Position numbers and translations under genes: made by a program. Source: Phycisphaerae bacterium (GTDB taxonomy: Bacteria; Planctomycetota; Phycisphaerae; Phycisphaerales; SM1A02). From it: a DNA stretch of 10,377 nt. The stretch lies in the NCBI GenBank assembly GCA_002718515.1, contig PBEX01000017.1, forward strand, positions 1 to 10,377, given 5' to 3'. A model generated the notes under the pieces. That model saw only the letters and a program-made list of their open reading frames with translations, made no database searches and was not told the origin of the DNA. How positions within the stretch are numbered: position 1 is the first letter of the stretch; the number at the start of each line of letters is the position of its first letter. Shown one piece after another: positions 5,883 to 10,377 of this stretch.

Positions 5883-7513
5883 GTTTGCAAGACGCCGGTC
5901 TTAAAATCGCCTTGAATGTCAAACGTCGAAGCAATTGTGAGCGCTTGGATCAATTCCTTGCGAGTTTCACTAGGGTTAATCATGCGGTCAACCCAGCCCC
6001 TCGCAGCACCATAGAAAATATCTTGTTGTTCGTTGTAACTTGCAGTGATTGCTGCAAGGAGTTCTTTGCGTTCTTCTTCATCAACTTCTTCACCGCGTCG
6101 TTTCTTCGCGGCGAGGTCAATTTGTAAAAGTGTATGGGCTGCTGAAGCGCCACCCATGACAGCGTATTTAGCGTTTGGCCAAGCGAGGGTCAGGAAGGGG
6201 TCAAACGCGCGACCGCACATTGCGTAGTGACCAGCGCCATACGAACTACCAATAATCAAACTGATTTTAGGCACAATCGAATTACTCATGGCATTCACCA
6301 TTTTTGCCCCAGAGCGAATGATGCCAGCTTGTTCGCTGTCTCTGCCAACCATAAAGCCAGTCGTATCGTTGACAAAGATCAGTGGAATTCGCTTCATGTT
6401 GCAGTCCATAATGAACCGTGCGGCCTTATCTGCTGCTTCGGTGTAAATAACAGCCGGCATGTTGACCGATGTTGATGGCCCCGCTTTGCCGCCCGGCATT
6501 TTCTTTTGCGTCATGCACCGTTGATTGGCAACAATTCCACACGGGAACCCGCCAATTCTTGCGTATCCACACACCATTGACTTTCCATAGTCTGCCTTAT
6601 ATTCGTTGTAACTGTCTTCATCAACGACGCATGAAAGCAGTTCGTTCATATCGTATTGTTCGCCGGGATTCCCTTTGAAAATCGATGTGATATCTTCAGG
6701 ATCTCTGCTTGTGTTTGCTGACGGGTAAGGAGGTTCGCTCACTGGGGGTACAGACATATCTGCATGAACTTGACTAATGAGGCGTTTAATGCATGCATCA
6801 TCATCTGGTTCATGGAAATCTATTGTGCCTGAGATTTCAGCGTGCATTGCTGCGCCGCCAAGTTCTTCATTTTCAGTTTCTTGACCAATTGCTGCTTTCA
6901 CAAGGGCAGGGCCTGCAAGATAGAGACCGCTTCCCTCAGTCATCATGAGCGTGTCGCAAAGCACAGGCAAGTACCCACCACCAGCGACGCAGTTCCCCAT
7001 GATTGCGGCAATCTGCGTAATGCCCTTTGCGGAGAATACAGCGTTGTTTCTAAAGATACGACCGAAATCATCTGTGTCAGGAAACACATCTTCTTGAAGC
7101 GGTAAAAACACGCCAGCGGAATCAACAAGGTAGAGCAGTGGTAATCGAGCATTTTCAGCAATGGATTGCGCTCGAATAATTTTCTTACACGTCATTGGGA
7201 AGAAAGCGCCAGCTTTGACGGTTGCGTCGTTGGCAATAATCATGCAGAGTTTCCCACCAACTTGCCCGATTGTTGTCACGACACCGGCTGAAGGCGCTCC
7301 GCCAAACTCCTTATACATGCCCTGAGCGATAAACAAACCGCATTCAAATGGAGTCGATCCACTATCAACAAGCGCATCAATACGCTCCCGTGCAGTCTTT
7401 CGACCATGCCTGTGTTGTCTCTCAATCCCTCTCTGCCCGCCACCCTGCTTAATTGCTTCAGCAGTTTCAAGCATGTTCGCCGTTGCCTGTTCAAGCGTCA
7501 TCTGTTCACTCAT
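5879..7513 (-). CDS. Acyl-CoA carboxylase, carboxyltransferase (beta) subunit
   Basis: A 544-residue carboxyltransferase with the two crotonase-like halves of biotin-dependent acyl-CoA carboxylases. It would move CO2 from carboxybiotin to an acyl-CoA. Visible blocks are YLVDSAGVFLPLQ (128-140), VFPDTDDFGRIF (143-154), GNCVAGGGYLP (173-183), NDTTGFMVGRDSEQAGI (382-398) and GSSYGAGHYAMCGRAF (422-437), then AWPNAKYAVMGG. The QxDVFPD..FGRIF and GAGxYxMCGRA blocks resemble methylcrotonyl-CoA or geranyl-CoA carboxylase beta subunits more than propionyl-CoA carboxylase, but related families share them and the substrate stays open. An internal segment around 335-352 (KKMPGGKAGPSTS) is longer than in methylcrotonyl enzymes. 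No biotin carboxylase or biotin carrier gene is in the window. Directly upstream are a -10-like TATCCT and a structured, terminator-bearing region. Downstream it is coupled to the SDR gene. Confidence 0.92.
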   Translation of the reverse strand: MSEQMTLEQATANMLETAEAIKQGGGQRGIERQHRHGRKTARERIDALVDSGSTPFECGLFIAQGMYKEFGGAPSAGVVTTIGQVGGKLCMIIANDATVKAGAFFPMTCKKIIRAQSIAENARLPLLYLVDSAGVFLPLQEDVFPDTDDFGRIFRNNAVFSAKGITQIAAIMGNCVAGGGYLPVLCDTLMMTEGSGLYLAGPALVKAAIGQETENEELGGAAMHAEISGTIDFHEPDDDACIKRLISQVHADMSVPPVSEPPYPSANTSRDPEDITSIFKGNPGEQYDMNELLSCVVDEDSYNEYKADYGKSMVCGYARIGGFPCGIVANQRCMTQKKMPGGKAGPSTSVNMPAVIYTEAADKAARFIMDCNMKRIPLIFVNDTTGFMVGRDSEQAGIIRSGAKMVNAMSNSIVPKISLIIGSSYGAGHYAMCGRAFDPFLTLAWPNAKYAVMGGASAAHTLLQIDLAAKKRRGEEVDEEERKELLAAITASYNEQQDIFYGAARGWVDRMINPSETRKELIQALTIASTFDIQGDFKTGVLQT

Positions 7514-7519
7514 CCCCTA

Positions 7520-7525
7520 AGGATA
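7520..7525 (-). promoter_or_regulatory. -10-like TATCCT before the carboxylase gene
   Basis: TATCCT on the minus strand is followed by six bases (TAGGGG) and the ATG at 7513, the same spacing as in the mutase gene. Transcription from here would begin at the ATG. The adjacent AGGGG is too close to act as a normal Shine-Dalgarno. If this promoter is real, the carboxylase does not need read-through of the terminator at 7561-7595. Confidence 0.4.
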
Positions 7526-7560
7526 CACGGCAAAACGATTGACGGCACGGCTGAGCGCAT

Positions 7561-7595
7561 TAAAAAACTCGGTGGTTACGCTTGTAACCACCGAG
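7561..7595 (-). terminator. Strong intrinsic terminator
   Basis: A perfect 12-bp stem pairs 7568-7579 with 7584-7595 around a four-base loop (AAGC on the minus strand). On the minus strand six T residues follow directly (7562-7567). On the plus strand no T-run follows, so it works only leftward. It ends whatever transcript covers the 7600-7890 region, 48 bases before the carboxylase start. Confidence 0.9.
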
Positions 7596-7609
7596 CAAAG
7601 TCCTGTGTA

Positions 7610-7664
7610 GGGCTACACACCGTGCAAACCCGCTGGGTCTACGGATTCAGGTCCCGTGTAGCCC
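7610..7664 (-). promoter_or_regulatory. Mutually exclusive stems (possible conformational switch)
   Basis: On the minus strand GGGCTACAC (7656-7664) pairs perfectly with GTGTAGCCC (7610-7618), with an inner arm CCGT-AG-ACCC / GGGT-TTGC-ACGG. The second arm can instead fold on itself with the next bases as GTGTA-GCCC-TACAC (about 7605-7618). The two folds cannot coexist. The first arm is made of the codons GGG CTA CAC near the end of the small ORF at 7647-7691, so a ribosome on that ORF would release the second fold. This layout is attenuator-like, but no antiterminator pairing with the 12-bp terminator was firmly identified. Confidence 0.4.
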
Positions 7665-7691
7665 TCTAATACAGTCACATAATTCGATCAC
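7647..7691 (-). CDS. Possible 14-codon leader peptide
   Basis: A GTG at 7691 opens a frame of 14 codons (product MIELCDCIRGLHGT if GTG is read as Met), closed by TGA. Six bases separate AGGAGG from the GTG, an ideal distance. It is the only place in the window with a full-length Shine-Dalgarno sequence. The peptide has no strong run of one amino acid; it contains two Cys, two Ile and two Leu. It may be a regulatory leader peptide, or the ORF may be accidental and the AGGAGG part of an RNA contact. Confidence 0.35.
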   Translation of the reverse strand: MIELCDCIRGLHGT

Positions 7692-7692
7692 T

Positions 7693-7705
7693 GATCACCT
7701 CCTTA
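7693..7705 (-). promoter_or_regulatory. Full-length Shine-Dalgarno: 13-base complement of the 16S 3' tail
   Basis: The minus strand reads TAAGGAGGTGATC, and the plus strand reads GATCACCTCCTTA, identical to the conserved 3' end of bacterial 16S rRNA. Complementarity this long is far beyond what ordinary start sites need and tends to hold the ribosome. Other genes in this window have only partial sites or none. It lies in the loop region between the hairpins at 7732-7745 and 7656-7664. Confidence 0.7.
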
Positions 7706-7941
7706 ACAAACGCTGCCTTGCTTAACCGCCACGTCCCATTCGACGCCGCCAAGCTCTGAATCCCTCTCACTTTAAGAGGGCACACCGCCCGAGACCTGCA
7801 CTGAGCACAGTCTCGGTCGTCGCAGTTCCTTCAACCGAAGGGATGAGCTTTTGGCAATCCCAACGATTGGGTGTCCCGCAAACAAAAAAAGTATCGGCAG
7901 GATTGGCCCACAAAGTTTAACGGCTTAGTTTTTTGAGTGAG

Positions 7942-10323
7942 CTACTCGTCAAACTCATCGTAGTCATCGTTTTCCATCTCGACCATCTGCTCCCACTCAT
8001 CAAGGCTGATGAGAATTTCGCGAGCAACTGAGCCTTTGTGTTCGCCAACGATGCCTGCCATCTCCATTTGGTCGATGATGCGGGAAGCGCGGCCATAGCC
8101 AATACCGAATTTTCGCTGGAGGAGTGACACAGAGCCACGATTGGACTCAAGAACGACTTGGACGGACTCATTGAAGAGGTCGTCTCGTTCTTGAACATCG
8201 TCGATGGACGAAGCACTGCCCGAAGGTTTGATTTGCACAAGAGTTCGTTCAAAGTTCGGCTCAGCGACTTCCTTGAGGTGTTTCACGATTGCTCGGATTT
8301 CTTTCGGCGAAACAAATGAACCTTGCGACCGAGCGACTTGGGTTGAACTCGGTGCGATGTACATCATGTCACCATTGCCTAGGAGCAATTCAGCGCCTTT
8401 GGCATCCAGGACAATTCGGCTGTCCATACCACTACTGACTTTAAACGCCACGCGGCATGGCATGTTTGACTTAATAAGACCTGTGACAACTTTTGCTTCT
8501 GGGCGTTGTGTTGCGAGAATGAGGTGAATACCAACTGCTCGTGCTTTTTGAGCAATGCGAACGATGGATTGTTCGACTTCTTTGGCAGTCATCATGAGGT
8601 CAGCGAGTTCGTCAATAATGAAGACAATGTAAGGAAGCTTCGTAGGAATCTTCGCTTTCTCTAAATCCGTTTGTGGATCCATAATCTTGTAAATTTCATC
8701 TTCAGTCAATTCGTTAAAACCAAGAAGGTCCTTCACGCCAAGTTGTTTGAACAGTTTGTAACGTTCTTCCATTTTCGAAACTGCCCACTCTAAAATTGCA
8801 GCAGCGCGACCCATCTCGGTCACGACTGGGCATGCAAGGTGGGGGATGTCAGAGAATTGGCTGAGTTCAACCATCTTCGGGTCAACAAGAATCAGTTTGA
8901 GTTCGTCTGGTCTCTTTGTGTACATCCAACCTGCAATGATTGAATTGATACACACACTTTTGCCTGAGCCAGTTGTGCCAGCAACAAGCATGTGCGGCAT
9001 CTTCGTTAAGTCTTCGACCATCGGTTCGCCAGCAGCATCTTTACCAAGGAACATTGGCAGTTTCATTTGTTCTGACTTGTTACTACTCATCAGTTCCTTC
9101 ATTCGAACGACTTCTCGTTCTGGATTTGGAACTTCGATGCCTACAGTTTTACGGCCCGCAGTGTTTGGAACGATGCGTATGTTTGGCGCGCCGAGCGAGC
9201 GTGCGATATCACTTGCTACGGTGTTAATGCTTGACACTTTCGTTCCTGGCGCAAGCTCGATGGAGTAGAGCGTAATGGTAGGTCCTGCTTCAATGCCAGT
9301 CACTTCACCATCAATGCCATACATCTGAAGTGTTTCTTCTAAGTCAGCAGCTTGGTCGCGGACAAGGTCTTCAATCTTGTCACCGTAACCCGTCTCAGGA
9401 TTTTCAAGCAACTCTAATGAAGGGAAGATGTATCCTTCAAAGTTATCAGGTCTTGGGATGTCTTCATCGCTTGCTGCTTTACCACCACTTGCAACACGAA
9501 CTGGCAACTTAGCCATTTTCTTTTTCAATTCAGCGAGTGAAAGTTTTGGACGTTCTTCCTCTTCAATTTCGTCCTCTTCATCTTCATATTCGTCGTCATA
9601 CTCATCTTCTGGGTACTCTTCCTCTTCCCACTCTTCTTCCCACGATTCTTCTTCGTACTCACTCCCAGTGCTTCGCTTTGGCTTGAGTGTCGCAAGTGAA
9701 AGTGTTCTGATGTTCCCTGGTCGAAGTGAGAGCGAACCCTTGAACAATGAAACAATGAGGTGCGGAATCGCAAATGCGATGCGTTCAGCAGCGACAACTA
9801 AACCAATTGAGAATGCTGCAAAGATGATGATGAACGCCCCAAACGAACTAAAGTGGAGCGTTAATTGTGAAACGATTGTTTTTGCAATGAGTCCTGCTTT
9901 TGCACCAGCAAGTGAACCAACAGACGGGAGTAAGAGTTCATGGAAACAAGAGACCGCTAATGCCATGATGAGCACGCCAAGTGCGCGAACAGCAGGGTGT
10001 TCAACTTCGCGACCTCTAAAGACGAGCGTGACCCATGTGCCAATTGAAAAGAGCATCACCCAGACGCCAAAACCAAGAACGTGGTACGTCCAAAAAGCAA
10101 TCCATGCACCAACAGTGCCACACAGGTTGCTAACAGGGTCGTTATGAACAGCAACAATGTGAGATGGGGGATCAGCAGCATTAAATGAAAGCAGTGCAAC
10201 AGCAAGGAAAAGAGCGAAGGCTGCACTTGAAATCCAGATGATTCGTGATGAAACATCGGCGGTTGTGAGTGATGAAGGGCGATTTGACCGCCCACGGCGC
10301 GTACTGATAGCAGAGGTTCCCAT
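7942..10323 (-). CDS. ftsK: DNA translocase FtsK/SpoIIIE
   Basis: A 793-residue membrane-anchored motor that pumps chromosome ends through the closing septum and activates dimer resolution. The N-terminal part has four hydrophobic segments (about 30-48, 73-101, 112-132 and 160-180). A linker follows, with an extremely acidic stretch (about 223-257). The alpha and beta motor domains begin near 300. Walker A is AGTTGSGKS (448-456) and Walker B is FIIDELADL (568-576), and ATQRPEAKVVTGLIK (604-618) is the usual post-Walker-B block. The C-terminal gamma winged helix (about 712-775) has the expected SLLQRKFGIGYGRASRIIDQME and GIVG motifs and should read KOPS-like sites. A second acidic tail (DDYDEFDE) closes the protein. 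The length is within the usual range for FtsK with a short linker. The ATG at 10323 is preceded by GAGG, five bases away (GAGGGACTATG). It is followed by the structured RNA region. Confidence 0.97.
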   Translation of the reverse strand: MGTSAISTRRGRSNRPSSLTTADVSSRIIWISSAAFALFLAVALLSFNAADPPSHIVAVHNDPVSNLCGTVGAWIAFWTYHVLGFGVWVMLFSIGTWVTLVFRGREVEHPAVRALGVLIMALAVSCFHELLLPSVGSLAGAKAGLIAKTIVSQLTLHFSSFGAFIIIFAAFSIGLVVAAERIAFAIPHLIVSLFKGSLSLRPGNIRTLSLATLKPKRSTGSEYEEESWEEEWEEEEYPEDEYDDEYEDEEDEIEEEERPKLSLAELKKKMAKLPVRVASGGKAASDEDIPRPDNFEGYIFPSLELLENPETGYGDKIEDLVRDQAADLEETLQMYGIDGEVTGIEAGPTITLYSIELAPGTKVSSINTVASDIARSLGAPNIRIVPNTAGRKTVGIEVPNPEREVVRMKELMSSNKSEQMKLPMFLGKDAAGEPMVEDLTKMPHMLVAGTTGSGKSVCINSIIAGWMYTKRPDELKLILVDPKMVELSQFSDIPHLACPVVTEMGRAAAILEWAVSKMEERYKLFKQLGVKDLLGFNELTEDEIYKIMDPQTDLEKAKIPTKLPYIVFIIDELADLMMTAKEVEQSIVRIAQKARAVGIHLILATQRPEAKVVTGLIKSNMPCRVAFKVSSGMDSRIVLDAKGAELLLGNGDMMYIAPSSTQVARSQGSFVSPKEIRAIVKHLKEVAEPNFERTLVQIKPSGSASSIDDVQERDDLFNESVQVVLESNRGSVSLLQRKFGIGYGRASRIIDQMEMAGIVGEHKGSVAREILISLDEWEQMVEMENDDYDEFDE

Positions 10324-10333
10324 AGTCCCTCAT

Positions 10334-10361
10334 ATCGGCTCGTTAAGGCGGTTTTGCCGAT
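10334..10361. promoter_or_regulatory. Inverted repeat upstream of ftsK
   Basis: ATCGGC (10334-10339) and GCCGAT (10356-10361) form a perfect 6-bp inverted repeat with a 16-base spacer, 11 bases before the ftsK start. On the plus strand it is followed by TTATTTTTT, so it could also end a plus-strand transcript, but no plus-strand gene is seen there. It could be an operator or a hairpin in the ftsK leader. The window ends 16 bases farther on. Confidence 0.3.
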
Positions 10362-10377
10362 TTATTTTTTCAATTCA

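Larger units (their letters stand above)
7561..7885 (-). ncRNA. Candidate structured RNA (free RNA or carboxylase leader), unknown class
   Basis: This stretch lies between ftsK and the carboxylase gene and has no ordinary ORF, but it is dense in hairpins. Stems are at 7859-7871 (CCCAA/TTGGG), 7828-7841 (CCTTC/GAAGG, four-base loop), 7789-7816 (7 bp, CCGAGAC/GTCTCGG), 7762-7780 (6 bp, CCCTCT/AGAGGG) and 7732-7745 (4 bp inside a larger imperfect arm, 7717-7753). A 9-bp stem spans 7610-7664, with an inner CCGT..ACCC/GGGT..ACGG arm, and a 12-bp terminator ends the region. The terminator's T-run fixes the minus strand. The 5' end is unknown; GATACT at about 7893-7898 could be a -10, giving an RNA of roughly 320 bases. 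It contains a perfect long Shine-Dalgarno sequence and a tiny ORF. No signature of tmRNA, RNase P RNA, SRP RNA, 5S rRNA, a T-box or a cobalamin riboswitch was found by eye. Confidence 0.6.

Noticed and set aside
7608..7705. Remnant 16S rRNA gene on the plus strand
   Set aside because: Only 11-13 base pieces match, their order is not that of 16S, and the bases between them do not align, so it is not a truncated rRNA gene.
7859..7871. CRISPR-like or insertion-sequence-end repeats in the hairpin-rich gap
   Set aside because: The hairpins differ from each other in sequence and spacing, with no repeated unit, spacer pattern, transposase or target duplication.
7561..7890. tmRNA, RNase P RNA, SRP RNA or 5S rRNA in the structured region
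   Set aside because: The expected cores are missing: no tRNA-like ends with the tmRNA 5' segment, no complete GAGGAAAGTCC core (only a loose GAGCAAAGTCC on the wrong strand for the terminator), no SRP GGAA-loop domain and no 5S pattern.
9428..10147. Long plus-strand ORF of 239 codons rich in Ser
   Set aside because: It is antisense to ftsK. Its serine runs are the complement of the Glu/Asp codons in the acidic linker, and it has no ribosome site or recognisable domain.

Overview
This window is bacterial chromosome of moderate GC content. It most likely comes from a Planctomycetota lineage, probably Phycisphaerae-like. The clues are a secreted GDSL-type protein ending in two dockerin-like repeats (the NVSDILEMINTWG type common in that group), the mix of neighbouring genes, and coding that relies on overlapping or leaderless starts. 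The taxonomic call is inference from protein character, not from a marker gene.

Layout, left to right. (1) Minus strand, cut by the left edge: the catalytic subunit of a B12-dependent acyl-CoA mutase of the methylmalonyl-CoA mutase family, with substrate-pocket residues that look like isobutyryl-CoA mutase. (2) Minus strand: a small lipoprotein of unknown function. (3) Plus strand, divergent from it: a compact three-gene operon joined by 4- and 7-base overlaps. It holds ispF (isoprenoid MEP pathway), a small HD-domain alarmone hydrolase and a secreted LolA-like protein. (4) Minus strand, overlapping the operon's end by 13 bases: a secreted GDSL/SGNH-like protein with a C-terminal dockerin-like domain. 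(5) Minus strand: an acyl-CoA carboxylase carboxyltransferase subunit followed by a classical short-chain dehydrogenase, joined by an ATGA stop/start overlap. (6) A stretch of about 430 bases with no ordinary protein gene, full of hairpins and closed by a strong minus-strand intrinsic terminator. (7) Minus strand: FtsK, the four-pass DNA translocase, with a very acidic linker.

The mutase, carboxylase and reductase suggest catabolism of branched-chain or odd-chain acyl-CoA, although they are not one continuous operon. The ispF operon and ftsK are housekeeping.

The most unusual region is 7561-7890. It looks like a structured RNA read on the minus strand. It contains a 13-base perfect complement of the 16S rRNA 3' tail, placed six bases (counted from AGGAGG) before a GTG that opens a 14-codon reading frame. 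The end of that frame forms one arm of a 9-bp stem that competes with a local hairpin, and a 12-bp terminator follows. The same strand also carries 11-12 base complements to two other universally conserved 16S segments. It could be a translation-sensing leader for the carboxylase gene or a free RNA that contacts the ribosome. I could not match it to tmRNA, RNase P RNA, SRP RNA or 5S rRNA by eye.

A second theme is that several start codons sit 4-10 bases after a -10-like hexamer, with no Shine-Dalgarno sequence, which suggests leaderless mRNAs for the first genes of transcripts. Genes inside operons instead overlap the gene before them.
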